From NCBI GenBank assembly GCA_017163975.1, contig JAFFSR010000277.1, forward strand, positions 4,436,001 to 4,500,000: 64,000 nucleotides of DNA, given 5' to 3'. Each line of letters begins with the position of its first letter. Position 1 is the first letter of the stretch. This document shows positions 9,850 through 21,338 of this stretch, piece by piece. The position numbers and the translations under genes were made by a program. The DNA comes from Anastatus disparis. Taxonomy: Eukaryota; Arthropoda; Insecta; Hymenoptera; Eupelmidae. The notes under the pieces were generated by a model, which was not told the DNA's origin, ran no database searches, and saw nothing but the letters and a program-made list of their open reading frames with translations.

Positions 9850-11512
9850 GAATCTTATAAACAAACATCAAACGAAAAGATGATAATTTCATTAACTTAG
9901 GGAAAACTAAAAAGTATTATGAAAAAAAGAAAGATCAATTTAAAATGAAACAAAATCAAAATAATATGAATCATTACCAAATAACAAAAGATACATTGAG
10001 CAATAATAATGAAAATTATATTATAGAAAATGATGGTGATTTGAATTTTATTTGCAATTTTTGTGGTGCTATACATTTTGCATTGTAAATGTCAAGAAAT
10101 CAGAAATATATATCATGTTGCGATCAAGGGAATATAACATTAGATGAAAACCCAGAATATGCTGAGGAGATTGAGAAATTGCTAACGGGAAATTCTATGA
10201 TGAGTAATAATTTTAAAAAATGCAGAAGATCATATAATATAGCTTCAGCATTGGCTAGTTTTGGTTCGACAATTGATATATCATCAAATATAGGTCCTTA
10301 AATTGTACGAATTAATGGACAAATAGACTATAATACATATGCATTACATGCAAATAAAAATGAATCAAGAAAATATGGACAATTATTCATTTTTGATGAT
10401 AAAGAAGCAAGTAATTACCGCATAAAATACGATTTTAATTATTCTGTTGAATTATTGAATGCATTAGATATTATATCTAGAAGAAACAATCCTTACGCAG
10501 CAGCTTATAAAGTGATGCACAAAGTAGAACTTAAAAAAATAATCGTTCTATTAAAAATGGAATTAGCCAAAAAATGTTAAAATATTTATAAGACAAAACG
10601 ATAATTTTGAAAACATCGATACAATGAGTAGCAGTAGATTTTTTAGGATAAGAATTACCTATTGAAAGGGAGATATGTATTTATTTGAAATCAGAAAATC
10701 CAATAAAAGTTCCGTATACAAGTGAACACGTTGATCCTCAGATATATCCACTCATATATTCGAATAGTGGTTTTGGATGGATGCCAAACATAAAATCAAA
10801 TAAAGATCAAAAACAAATATATTAGAACTCAGATTTTACTCCTATAAGTTAAGCATTAGAAATGAATTTAGCCAATTTTTGAATTTAGGAAAATTAACAT
10901 AACAGTGTATTGTTGAATCATGAGTTAAAATACAGAAATTAAGATTATATTTTGTGAAGAAAAATCAAGATTCTTTAAGAACAGATCTTGATCAAGGCGT
11001 AATGGATTTCTAAAAAAATTAAAATTAAATGAAATCAATGATAGTTTTAAAGTTGGAAAAATGTTTATATTACCATCAACTTTTACAGGAAGTTTACGTT
11101 CCTCACATTAAAATTTTGTTGATTTGATGACATTAGTACAAAGAAACGGAAAACGAGATTTTTTAATTACGATGACATGCAAAATGGGAAAAAATTACAA
11201 ATAATATAGGAAAAAGTGAACAAGTTACAGATGGACCAGATATTGTTGTTAAAGTATTTAATCAAATATTAAAAATATTAATAAAGCAGATATCTAAAAA
11301 ACATGCTTTGGAAAAATGCATTGCATATTCATACGTAGTAGAATTTAAAAAGAGAGGATTAACGGATGTATATATGCTAATATTTTTAAATAAAGATGAT
11401 GAAATTCACGATAGTAATAACATTGATAAATTTATATAGGCTGAAATTCCAAATAAAAATTAGAATCCTAGATTATATGGAATAGTTAATCAATTTATGA
11501 TCTATGGCAATT
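9850..11512 (+). pseudogene. Helitron Rep region, decayed, plus strand
   Basis: Read across all three forward frames, this is the Helitron N-terminal and Rep nuclease region in order. It shows ICNFCGAIHF (about 10049-10078), ISCCDQGNITLDENPEY, CRRSYNIASALASFGS, IVRINGQIDYN and YGQLFIFDDKEASNYRI (10380-10425). Then come SEHVDPQIYPLIY (10725-10765), KMFILPSTFTGSLRSSH and LMTLVQRNGKRDFLITMTC (11060-11180), VTDGPDIVVKVFNQILK, and AYSYVVEFKKRGL followed by NPRLYGIVNQFMIYGNCG at the end. At least ten stops or frame changes are present. The catalytic two-histidine HUH motif expected after KKRGL reads TDVYML, so both histidines are lost. It stops abruptly where the polypurine block begins, and no helicase part is present. 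It belongs to a different Helitron subfamily from the copy at 1-1111. Confidence 0.85.
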
Positions 11513-12383
11513 GTGGAGATCAGAACAAAAACTTACCTTGTATGTAGACGAAGACGTAGTAACGTAGGAACGGAGACAGAAAGGCGAAGACTAAGAAACA
11601 GAGACAGAGAGACGAAGATGGAAACACGAAAACGGGGAGACATAGATCGAAAGATGGAAACGAGGAGACAAAGATGGAGAGACGAAAACGGAGAGATGAC
11701 GAGACGGGGATGGACAGACAGAGATGACGAGATAGAGTCAGAAACGGAAAGACGGAGGTGGAAAGTTGGAGATTATATTACGGAGATGGAGAGACGAGCA
11801 GGCAACAGAGAGAGGGAGAGAGAAAGAGAAAGAGATAGAGAGACGAAGTCGGAGAGATAAAGATAGAGAGACAGAGCTGGATAGACGAAGACAAGAAAAC
11901 GGAGACGTAGAATTGGAGACAGAGACGGATAAACGGAGACGGAGTGACAAAAAAAAAAGAAACGGAGATAAAGAAACAGAGATGGAGAGATGGAGACCCA
12001 AAAACGAAAACGAAGAAATGGAGATGGAGTCGAAGAGACGATGATGGAAGGATGAGAAAGAGAGATGAAAATAAAGAGGCGAAGACGGAAAGACGGAGAC
12101 AAAAACACAAAGCCAGAGAGACGGAGGTGGGAAGACGGACACGAAAGGACAGAGATGGAGAGATGAAGACGAAAGACACAAAGGAACGCAGATGGAGAAA
12201 CAAAGATGTAGGAACAAGGACAGCAAGGCGGAGATCAAGATATAAGATGCAGTGACTAAGACAGAAAGACGGAGAGTGCAAGAAAAGGAGACGAAGAGAC
12301 GAAGACACAGGGACGAAGTCGAAGAGACGGAGAAAAGGAGGCAAAAAGATGGAGATGGAGATAAAGAGACGGAGAGACAGATG
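11513..12383 (+). repeat. Polypurine block, degenerate (GAGACGGA)n-like repeat
   Basis: About 870 bp of strongly purine-biased top strand built from GGAGAC, GACGGA, GAGACGAAG and AGATGGAGA words with no fixed long period. Open reading frames on both strands are low-complexity artefacts. Such strand asymmetry allows triplex or slipped structures. The border to the TG array at 12384 is sharp. Confidence 0.9.
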
Positions 12384-13690
12384 TTGTGTATGTGTATGTG
12401 TGTATGTGTATGTGTGTAAGTGTATGTGTGTATGTGTATGTGTGTAAGTGTATGTGTGTATGTGTATGTGTGTAAGTGTATGTGTGTATGTGTATGTGTA
12501 TGTGTGTATGTGTGTATGTGTATGTGTATGTGTGTATGTGCGAATGTGTGTATGTATATGTGTGTATGCGTATGTGTGCTTGCGTATGTGTGTATGTATA
12601 TGTGTGTATGCGTATGTGTGCATGCGTATGTGTGTATGCGTATGGGTGTATGTACATGTGTGTATGCGTATGTGTGCATGCGTATGTGTGTATGTTTATG
12701 GGTATGTCCGTATGTGTATGTTTGTATGTGTATGTGTATGTGTATATTTGTGTATGCGTGTATATGTATGTGTATTTGTGTGTATGTGTGTATGTGTATG
12801 TGTGCATGTGTATGTGTGTATGTGTATGTGTGTATATGTATGTGTATGTGTGAATGTGTATGTGTGTATGTGTATGTGTGTATGTGTGTATGTGTGTATG
12901 TGTATGTGTGTATATGTATGTGTATGTGTGTATGTGTGTATGTGTATGTGTGTATGTGTATGTGTGTATGTGTATGTGTATGTGTGTATGTGCGAATGTG
13001 TGTATGTGTATGTGTGTATGTGTGTATGTGTGTGTATGTGTGTGTGTATGTGTATGTGTGTATGTGTATGTGTGTATGTGTATGTATGTATGTGTATGTG
13101 TGTGTATGTGTATGTGTGTATGTGTATGTGTGTATGTGTATGTGTGTATGTGTATGTGTTTATGTGTATGTGTTTATGTGTATGTGTTTATGTTTATGTG
13201 AATGTGTGTATGTGTTTATGTATATGTGTATGTGTATGTGTTTATGTTCATGTGAATGTGTGTATGTGTTTATGTATATGTGTATGTGTATGTGTTTATG
13301 TTCATGTGAATGTGTGTATGTGTTTTTTGTATGTGTTCTATATATTCGCATGAAAATGTACATGGGAATATACATACATAAATGTGTGTGTGCGTGTGTG
13401 TGTGTATGTGTGTATATGTATGTGTGTGTGTGTGCGTGTGTCTGTGTATGTATGTATATGTATGTGTATATGTGAGCCTGTGAATGTGTGAAGGTTTCTA
13501 TGTGTATGTACGTATGTGTTTTTTGTATATGTTCGTGTCTATATATTCACATGAAAATGTACATGAGAATATACATACATAAATGTCTGTATGTGTGTAT
13601 TTGTGTGTGTATGTGTGTATATGTATGTGTATATGTGAGCATGTAAATGTGTGAAGGTTTCTATGTGTATGCGTACGTGTGTATTTGTAT
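12384..13690 (+). repeat. TG-rich array, (TGTGTATGTGTA)n and variants
   Basis: About 1.3 kb of TGTGTATGTGTATGTG variants. At 13190-13330 a longer unit, TGTTTATGTTCATGTGAATG, recurs three times. Near 13330-13700 two larger copies share TTTTTTGTATGTGTTC, ATATATTCGCATGAAAATGT (or ATATTCACATGAAAATGT) and ACATACATAAATGTNTGT, then CTGTGAATGTGTGAAGGTTT. All long ORFs here are Cys/Val/Tyr/Met or Thr/His artefacts. Confidence 0.95.
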
Positions 13691-14379
13691 ATAGGGAAAT
13701 CCACACAACTTTTAATTCTTTACTAACGAGTCATTATACAGCTAGTACATGGTTGTTGCATGATGCACACTATTTTAATTGTCTTTAAATTTTGTTTGCA
13801 ATCTTGTGTCTCTACTTCTGGTGGATTCATTAAATGTGCTATCAACGGCATAGCAGATAATTCCATATAAAGTAAATTTTCACATAAGATAAATCATGGC
13901 GATTTTTTATATGTAAAAATTGATGTATTACGGATATATCTACCGCGCCTTTTGTGACACATTTACTAAATTCATCAGAAATAGAGTCACAGGATAACAC
14001 AAGAGATCTGAACCCAGTTTAAATAGTGTGCATCACATGGCAACCTAATTGCAGTTGTAAGGAGACTTTTAAAAAACATCACAAGAAATTCAAAAGTTTT
14101 ATAGATTTCCTCATAGTGTATGTGACAATTATGCAAACGATATTCACGGGAGAAAAAAAAAGTTTTAATGTTTCACTTTAATAGTAGTAATTTGAGGTAA
14201 GAAGATATTTTATTAATTATTATTATACGAAAAAAAAATTATGACTACATTCAAATTTGATTTTTTTCAGGCTTCAAGCCAGGCCTGGTACCTTAAGAGA
14301 AGTACAAATTTTTAGCTGCGCAAACACCTCATCGAAACGCTTCTATTTCCTGTGGTTGACTTCTGTTTCCTGGTGTACC
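13691..14379. other. Non-coding stretch with one inverted repeat pair
   Basis: CATGGTTGTTGCATGATGCA and following CACTATTTTAA (13748-13782) pairs with the inverted TTAAATAGTGTGCATCACAT and GGCAACC at 14017-14047. The pair encloses about 235 bp, consistent with a small inverted-end element, but no target duplication was found. No gene is recognised. Confidence 0.4.
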
Positions 14380-14815
14380 GTGATCTTACAGTCGAACTGA
14401 ACATAAACCTGCAAAGAGTGCTCAATGCGAAAATACGTTACATCTTCGGTGTAAGAAAGTGCTATTTCCCCTTACAGAAAGAAATTGGGTAGTTAACAAC
14501 CAGAGGTCGCAGAGATTACTTTGTTTGTAATTTGCTGCATCGTATCTTTGATATGCAAACATTCTTATGCCTACATTCTTACACCTAGTGGCCTGTAAGA
14601 GGAGATACTCATATATGCTCATTTACAATTTTCAGAGAGTGGAACAGGACCTTTACTGTTATCTGATTTGGATCGTAAAGCACTGCTGTGGCCTTTCAGC
14701 TTAATGCTATTATATTAATCATTTTTATATTAATTATGCTAATTACACTATACTAAATTATTTTTTTACAACATAATGTATAATAAAATAATTCATCTAC
14801 CTATCTATTTATTTT
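14380..14815 (+). pseudogene. 5'-truncated non-LTR retrotransposon (LINE), RT C-terminal end
   Basis: Forward reading gives LQRVLNAKIRYIFGVRKCYF, the short Leu-Gln-Arg-x-x-Asn block after the RT domain of jockey/CR1-like LINEs. Then, after a stop and a frame change, LTTRGRRDYFVCNLLHRIFD follows. The same order is seen in the longer LINE at 40.2-43.7 kb (QLQRLQNSCVRYVMGVRVGH then LGWL). A short 3' region ends in ATCTACCTATCTATTTATTT (about 14793-14812), comparable with the (ATCT)n tail of the longer LINE. Only the last few percent of an element is present and it is not coding-competent. Confidence 0.7.
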
Positions 14816-14819
14816 CCTT

Positions 14820-16770
14820 GCTCAATCTGTCCAATCTAAATAAGCTATACCCAGGAACATTGAGAATATTATCATTATCGAGTACTAATAGGAAGGTCTT
14901 AGAAAGAGCCAAGATGTCATATTGATTGTCTAAACAATGAGCCTGGATTAAACAAAAATGAGTTCTGAGCCTATTGGCGTTAATATGAGCAATAGAAATA
15001 TCATGCTTGGATTTATTAGAAGACTGCTTAGTTGAAAAATCAGAAGAAAAATCAGAAGAACAAATGAAAGAAAATTAAAAAGATAAGGAAGTTTAACTGC
15101 GTGAGACCTGAGATTTTTTCAGCTTTTCGGTAGATCGAAAAATGGAGCCAGTTCTGCTTCAATGTGAATAGCAACTGGCTTAGCACGAGAAGAGGTTCGT
15201 AAAAAACCGTAAGGGCTTTAACAAAAGGATTAGGCAATTTTTTTTCACGTGCTACATTGTGTGCTTTTTTAAGCAGTTCCTAAATATCTTTCGACCATAA
15301 TGCTCATAAGAAGACTCTATCAGAATCATTTCCAATGCCAAAAATTGCAACATTGATTACCTGCTGCAGCCATCGCAGAATCTCTGACAGCACCAGAAAT
15401 GAATTTAAAAAAAAACTACGTAAGTTGTCGGGAAGAGATCCATTAGATAAGTTATTGAACCTCGAAGACGTCCCAACCTCTACATCCATTTTAGCCTTCG
15501 ATTGAGGAGACCATTGACCTGTATTTACTACAAAAAGTTCACTATTATCAAATCCAATCGCCTTAAAGTTAATTTCTAAATTGTCTCTGACAGAAATAGC
15601 AAGTGCATGAAGAATGCCAGATACGAGAATCTTGCTACCAAATCAGGATTAGAAATGCACAATAAATCAGTCTTAATCGCGCTGATTTCAGCGTTGTGTT
15701 TTTCATCTATGATATGTCGGCCCCACTGCTCAGCACGGATAAGTGCAAGCTTCTTACCTAACTCCTCGCAAACCTCCTTAAGCTCAGCACTACGAGTAGC
15801 AGTTTAAGCAGCCTGTGTAGCTAAAATTTCAGTGCCTTGTTGATTTATAACTGCCAGAAGATCAGTGTCGGAAGTCATCACCTCGGTGTCTGTAAAGGCG
15901 CGAGAAGGTAATGAATTGCGAGGATTAGAGATACAGGATTCCGAAGAAAGTCTATGTACAAAGTGCGTTTCAACACAGTATCGCCTAAGCAATGGTTCCG
16001 AAGATGGGGAGAAAGACGAAGCCAAACGCTTAAAAATGATGACGTCAGAGGCAAAGCACAGTTACTACAAAAAGCAGTAATATCATCCACTGTCTGCACC
16101 AACGTATAACACACACCAGTATCCCTTTGCATGGAAATAGTAAAATGATTTCCACAAATTATTCTAGAAGGAGAGATAAACCAATGGTCTTCGTATCAGT
16201 ATAAATGGAAAATCGCACTACACTGAGAGCAAAGAATCGTTGATATGGACCTGAAAAAACAGTATTGCACCGCATATACTCTTGACCACCCATCAAAGCA
16301 ACGACTTACCACAGCTGAAACACGTCATACACAAAGATGTAATTAAGTATACAGGAAATCGATAGTAACAGTTAAGTAAAACTCTTGAAAAAACTGTAGA
16401 CGATTTAGTAAGAATCCTCAGAGTTCACAGAACATGACTACATAAAAATGTAATAACAAACGAATGTAAAATATGCAACAAAATTAACAATTTATATTCA
16501 ATAAAGTGGATATGTACCACCGTGAGTACGCATCAATAATGTCGAATCGCACTGTACGGGAATGATGTAGCCTTAAATAAAATAATACGTCGGTATATAA
16601 CACAAAATGTAGCGGAAACTCAGCAATAAGTAGTGCACACTCCTCAGCAATAGAATAAATATCTCCAAGACATATCCGATAGCCCATCTGACACACCATA
16701 CCGAAATCTTTGACTACTGATCGATGGTCAGTCATTTTTGTGACCAACAATCAACCGGTATCCAATGAGA
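14820..16770 (-). other. Decayed coding-like sequence, unrecognised
   Basis: GC content is higher than in the flanks, and open segments in several minus-strand frames join up with better-than-random composition. Examples are a stretch with MASSFSPSSEPLLRRY and VMTSDTDLLAVINQQGTE (15804-16025), then LKEVCEELGKKLALIRAEQW near 15770-15720, then NPDLVAR, ALAISVRDNLEINFKAIGFD (about 15600-15540) and KAEKISGLTQLNFL (15100). Further upstream is LGDIYSIAEECALLIAEFPL (16600). A Gag-like or other element-encoded protein is possible because a LINE fragment lies directly to the left, but I see no zinc knuckle, protease or RT motif and make no family call. Confidence 0.3.
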
Positions 16771-16779
16771 TCGGATTTT

Positions 16780-17100
16780 TTTTTTTAAGAGCCACGCGAT
16801 ATTATTAGCACATACACTAATTTTTTTTTTTAAAAAAAAGTTTGATGAGGAAAAATTATTTTTATCGATTCATTTTAAAAACCTTGAAAAACTTAAAAAA
16901 TAGAGGTTAGTATAGACAATTCAGTTTTTCAAGGTTTTCTTAAAAACGAAGCGATAAAAATAATTTTTCCTCATAAAAGAGAATCTTGCTTTTTATTATA
17001 TGAGATGGGGCTTTTTTCTTATTTTTTGCTACAATTATTAATTTTTGTGAAAAAATCAATTTTTTTATTAGAAAAGGACAGAACTCGACCTCCTCTTAAG
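16780..17100. mobile_element. Foldback sequence ending in the TTAAGAGG-type terminus
   Basis: Inverted arms 16836-16890 and 16926-16977 both contain GAGGAAAAATTATTTTTATC and AAAAACCTTGAAAAACT. The right end, CAGAACTCGACCTCCTCTTAAG at 17080-17099, matches the terminus of the TTAA-flanked foldback family at 20953, 28446, 35877 and 45209. The left end near 16785 reads TTAAGAGCCACGCG, so a TTAA-to-TTAA element of about 315 bp is plausible. Confidence 0.55.
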
Positions 17101-17739
17101 GTCAAAATAAAGTTCACCATCGGATTCCTCGTTGAAAGTTACTAAAGGAATAACCTTGACCTTTGCCTAAAATATTTTGCCTAAAAGAATACAGGACCGT
17201 TCCGTTACTTTTTTGACACCCTGTATATAGACTCTCGGGATAATGAAAAATATATATAGAAACTCGGGGATATGAGACTTGTGAAAATTATTATTTTTTT
17301 TTTATTGGAATCGATTATTTTTTACTTGATTTATTATTAATTTAACAGAATGGTAAAATTCTTATTTAAAAACATATTTAGGTATATGTGGATACGGTTG
17401 AAAATAAAGTGCGTGGTACGTAGTAATTTAATACGCAAAACTAAATGTACTTATACATTTATTATAAACGCTGCCAAGTGCTTTGGCGCAATCCTTTCTC
17501 ATAGAGCTCATTTAGTTAAAGTATTTTGATTTTATTTTTTCAAATGTGATTTCAATATAAAATACAATTTTTATTCAAGAAAAATTAGTGAATGTGAGAG
17601 AGCAATTAGTAAATAGGAAGAGAGAGACAAGAATGGATGAAAATAGGGTAAAAAAGAGGATCAATCTGAGAAAAAAGGACAAAGAGGAAGTGAGGACGTA
17701 AGAAACGAGTTAGTGAAAGCGATAAATCATTAATCAAAA
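17101..17739. other. AT-rich stretch with a dispersed repeat segment
   Basis: No gene recognised. A segment at 17466-17580 (AAGTGCTTTGGCGCAATCCT, TTCTCATAGAGCTCATTTAG, TTTGATTTTATTTTTT) recurs in the same orientation at 46117-46212. Near 17210 the sequence TTTTTGACACCCTGTATATA resembles a mariner-type terminal motif, but no partner end was found. Confidence 0.45.
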
Positions 17740-19350
17740 GAAATAGTCGAAGAGCTACGCAAAAAAAATTATTTTTTAAAAGCTTGTTTTATAAAGATAG
17801 CAGCAAATAACTTGTATACAGATTTTAGAGTAAATCTATCAAGTAGTTTACGTAAAATGGAAAAAAAATTAAAAATGAAAATTGAAAAAAAAAAATTTTT
17901 ACTTTTTCAAAATTGAAACTACGTTAAGGTAATTGGTTTTTAAAAGTCATCCTTCTTTTGGCAGTTGCAAATAATTCCCATATAAATTTCAAAGCAAATT
18001 CCTCAAGTAATTTACGTAAAATACAAAAAATATGAAAAATCGAAAATTTTTTTAAAGTTTTTAAAATATTTTTATAAAAAAAGCTACGCTATGAAAATCA
18101 ATTTTTAATAGCTTCCCATCAACCTAGACAAAATAATAGATAGTATTTAAAATTTGAAGCAAATCCATTAAGTAATTTTCGAGATCTAATTGGCATAATA
18201 AATAACATTTTCTTTTTAAAATTTCTTTTTTGAAATTTTAAAAATGCTCTAAAATTAAAGCTACGATAAGAAAATCAATTTTTGAAAATTTTCCTTCTTT
18301 TGGCAGTCGCAAATAATTTTCCTGCAAATTCTAGAACAAATCTATCGAGTACTTTGCGTAAAAAAAAAAATAAAACAGGAATCGAAATTTTTTTTTAAAT
18401 CTTTAAAATTCTCTAAAATTGTAACCACACTCAGAAAATTAGTTTTCGAAATCTTATTTTCTTCAGACAATAACGAATTAATTGTCTAAAAATTCGGAGA
18501 AAATTTATAGTATGGTTTACACAAAATAGAAGATAAATAAAAAGTAAAAATTTTTCAAAAAATTTTTAAAATGCTCTCAAATTAAAACTGCTCTGAGAAA
18601 ATTAGTTTTCCAGAGCTTGTTTTCTTCAAACAGTAGCGAATAACTTGCATACAAATTTTGGAGCAAATCTATTGAATGGTTTTCGTAAAATAGAAAATAA
18701 AGGAAAAATAAATATTTTTCTAAAAATTTTAAAAATGCTCTTAAATTAAAAATGTGCTGAGAAAATCAGTTTTTAAAAGTTTTTCTGCTTTTGACAGTCG
18801 AAAATATGTTCCATACAAATTTTCAAGCAAATTCTTCGAGTAGTTTACGTAAAATACAAAACAGATGATGAATCGAAATTTTTTTAAAATGACTAAAATA
18901 GCTATAAAATTAAAACTACGCTAAGAAAACCAATTCTCAATAGCTTCCGCACCAGTTGATCGAAGAATTAAATTGTATGGGAAATTTGTAGTAAATCCAT
19001 CGAGTAGTTTTTAAGATTTTATTAGCTTAATAAATATAAACATTTTTTTCAAAAATTTCAAAATGCTCTAAAATTGAAACTAAGCTAAGAAAATCAGTTT
19101 TTAGAAATTTATTTTATTTGGGCAATCGCAAATAATTTCGATGCAAATTTTGAAGCAAATTCATCAATTAGTAAACGAAAAAAACCAGAAAAATGAAAAA
19201 TCGAAATTTTTTTTTTATAAATGACTCTAAAATTAAAACTACGCTAGAAGAACCAATTATCAATAGCTTCCCAGCAAGTTAGACAAGAAAATAAATTCCA
19301 TAAAAAATTTGAAGCAAATTCATCGAGTAGTTTTCGAGATACAATTTACT
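17740..19350 (+). repeat. AT-rich satellite, period about 155-165 bp, about ten copies
   Basis: Degenerate units each carry AAAATTGAAACTACGCTAAG, AAAATCAGTTTTTAAAAGC, CTTCTTTTGGCAGTCGCAAA, TAATTTCCATACAAATTT and GAGTAGTTTACGTAAAATAC. Unit starts lie near 17750, 17910, 18080, 18245, 18415, 18575, 18735, 18895, 19060 and 19225. The array ends at 19350 against a CA-rich microsatellite. Inverted-orientation copies of the same unit appear at 19955-20135 and 20831-20950. Confidence 0.88.
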
Positions 19351-19361
19351 AACTGACATCA

Positions 19362-19482
19362 TACAGACACACACACACACACACACAAACGCACACGCAC
19401 ACGCACACGCACACGCACACGCAAACACACACGCACAAGCACACGCACAGGCACATGCACACACACATACATACATACAGAC
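19362..19482 (+). repeat. (CA)n/(CGCACA)n microsatellite
   Basis: About 120 bp of CACACA passing into GCACACGCACACGCACAC and then ACATACATACAT. It marks the end of the forward-orientation satellite array. Confidence 0.95.
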
Positions 19483-19954
19483 ATTTTCTGGAAACCACTT
19501 TTTTCGACTCCCGGAGTCCAAATATGTACAAATGAATGAAAAAATAGAAAAAAAAATTTTTTATCGATACAATGCATTCTCTATGAGAAAGCAAAAAGTG
19601 GAGATTATGATATATAAAATATATCATAAGTAATAAAATTTGAATAAACTATTTATTAAGTATAAAATAGGAATTTAAAACAAGTAAGCGTAAATTATTC
19701 TTAATTTTAAGTCAACTTAAACCTTTTAAGTAAACTCATTTGAGAATTAAGTTTACAATCTTATGTTTTATTTTATATTTCTTTAACATCATTTTTAAAC
19801 ATAAGAAATTAATAAATGTAAAGGAGGATTGAGCAGACTAGATGAAAAATCATAATGAAAAATAAAGTAACCAGTGATTATTAAAAATTTATTTTAACAA
19901 AGAGTATAATAATTCATATAGAAAGTTAAATAATAAATTGGTCTACTTTGAGTA
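19483..19954. other. AT-rich stretch without recognised content
   Basis: No ORF, repeat or structural motif worth calling. It separates the forward and inverted segments of the 160-bp satellite. Confidence 0.5.
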
Positions 19955-20135
19955 GTTTTATTGAAATAGCCATTTTAAAATTTTTTTAAATTTTACATTT
20001 TTTCGATATTTTACGGGAACCACTATTATTGCCAAATTCAAACAAAATTTTTTTAAACTGATTTTCTTAGCGCAGGTTTAATTTAAAAACATTTTGAATT
20101 TAAAAAAAAAAAGTTTGTATTTATTTTGTTACTTA
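19955..20135 (-). repeat. 160-bp satellite, inverted copy, left of the palindromic insertion
   Basis: AAACTGATTTTCTTAGCGCA and GGTTTAATTT are the reverse complement of the satellite's AAACTACGCTAAGAAAATCA region. The sequence breaks at TTGTTACTTA exactly where the 20136-20830 palindrome starts. Confidence 0.75.
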
Positions 20136-20830
20136 CCAGGAGAGTGTCTGAGTTGCGGGTTACAGATCTTGATGAAACTTTGGGATAAGTATTTAGGTAC
20201 CAAAATATGAGAAAAGCCACAGTGGTACGGTCTAATGCTTCGAAAAACTGAAGTTATGGACGATTATAGTCTTATTTTCGGAAAAATATGAAAAAAGAAC
20301 TCCTTATTGAAGTGTAAATGAATCTGTCTAGAAATGTCTTTAATGAATTCACAATAACTTAAATGAAAGCAGAGAAAGCAAGCTTTAATTTGCTAGTTTC
20401 CGAATTAAAAAATAATAATTAGAACTAAAGTTATGCTTGTTTAAAGTTGAGCAGTAAGAAAGTACCAAAAATAGTCTAAATTTTGAAGGATGGTGATTTT
20501 TAGTACTCTTTTGATGCTTAATTTTAAACAAGCATAACTTTAGTTCTAATTATTATTTTTTAATTCGGAAACTAGCAAATTTAAGCCTGCTTTCTCTGGT
20601 TTTATTTGTTATTGTGGATTTATTAAAGACATTTCTAGACAGAATTATTTACACTTCAATTAGGAGTTCTTTTTTCATATTTTTCTGAAAATAAGACTAT
20701 AGTCGTCCATAACTTTACTTTTTCAAAGCGTTAGACCGTACCGCTGTGGCTTTACTCATATTTTGGTACCTCAATACTTATCCCAAAGTTGGATCAAGAT
20801 CTGTGACCCGCAACTCAGACACTCTCCTGG
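20136..20830. mobile_element. Palindromic foldback element, arms about 320 bp, TTA target duplication
   Basis: The left arm 20136-20454 begins CCAGGAGAGTGTCTGAGTTG. The right arm 20510-20830 ends with its complement CAACTCAGACACTCTCCTGG. The arms stay similar along their whole length, with a spacer of about 55 bp. TTA lies immediately outside each end (20133-20135 and 20831-20833). Removing the element and one TTA joins GTTAC, TTA and GATCTCGAAAAGTAC, which matches the uninterrupted inverted satellite. A 3-bp TTA duplication fits PIF/Harbinger-type non-autonomous elements. No coding capacity. Confidence 0.85.
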
Positions 20831-20952
20831 TTAGATCTCGAAAAGTACTTGATGGATTGGCATCCAAATTCCCATGTCATTTATTTTTTCAAGTGACTAG
20901 TACGAAAGCTATTAAAAATTGGTTTTCTTAGTGTAGTTTTAATTTTAGAGCC
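20831..20952 (-). repeat. 160-bp satellite, inverted copy, right of the palindromic insertion
   Basis: CTCGAAAAGTACTTGATGGA and TTGGTTTTCTTAGTGTAGTT continue the inverted satellite unit broken at 20135. It ends at the TTAA that begins the next foldback element. Confidence 0.75.
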
Positions 20953-21338
20953 TTAAGAGCAGGCCGAACAATCTGTCTTTGTCTAATAGAGTTTTTTATC
21001 ATTTGTCGAAACACCATCCATTGTATTAAGAAAAAAATAGTAGCCCCCGCTAGATATTAGTATAATAAGTAAATTTTATAATAATTAAATTATTTTATCG
21101 CGTAGTTTTTGAATAATATGAGACCTACTAACGAACTATAATATAACCTTTCTTTTTTGGTAGGTCACATATTATTCAAAAACCAAACAATAAAATAATT
21201 TGATTGTTATTACAAAATTTACTTATTATACTAATATCTAGCGAGGGCTACTATTTATTTCTTGATACAACGGATGATGTTTATGTAAATGATGGAAAAC
21301 GCTATTAGACAAAGACAGATAGTTCGGCCCCCTGTTAA
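20953..21338. mobile_element. TTAA-flanked foldback element, arms about 190 bp
   Basis: The left end is TTAAGAGCAGGCCGAACAAT then CTGTCTTTGTCTAATAG. The right end is the inverted match CTATTAGACAAAGACAGATA then GTTCGGCCCCCTGTTAA. Nearly the whole element folds on itself, with AGTAGCCCCCGCTAGATATT and its complement in the two arms. TTAA at both borders suggests piggyBac- or Kolobok-type insertion. It belongs to the family also seen at 28446-28833, 35877-38272 and 45209-45332. No ORF. Confidence 0.85.

Noticed and set aside
11504..12807. Open frames of 90-313 codons on both strands
   Set aside because: Artefacts of the polypurine block and TG array: low-complexity Arg/Glu/Asp on one strand and Ser/Leu/Phe/His/Thr on the other.
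12420..13475. Long open frames (up to 351 codons) rich in Cys, Val, Tyr, Met
   Set aside because: They are translations of the TG-rich array. Composition follows the repeat and all frames are open.
19279..19627. Cys/Val/Arg-rich frames on the minus strand
   Set aside because: Products of the CA/CGCACA microsatellite.
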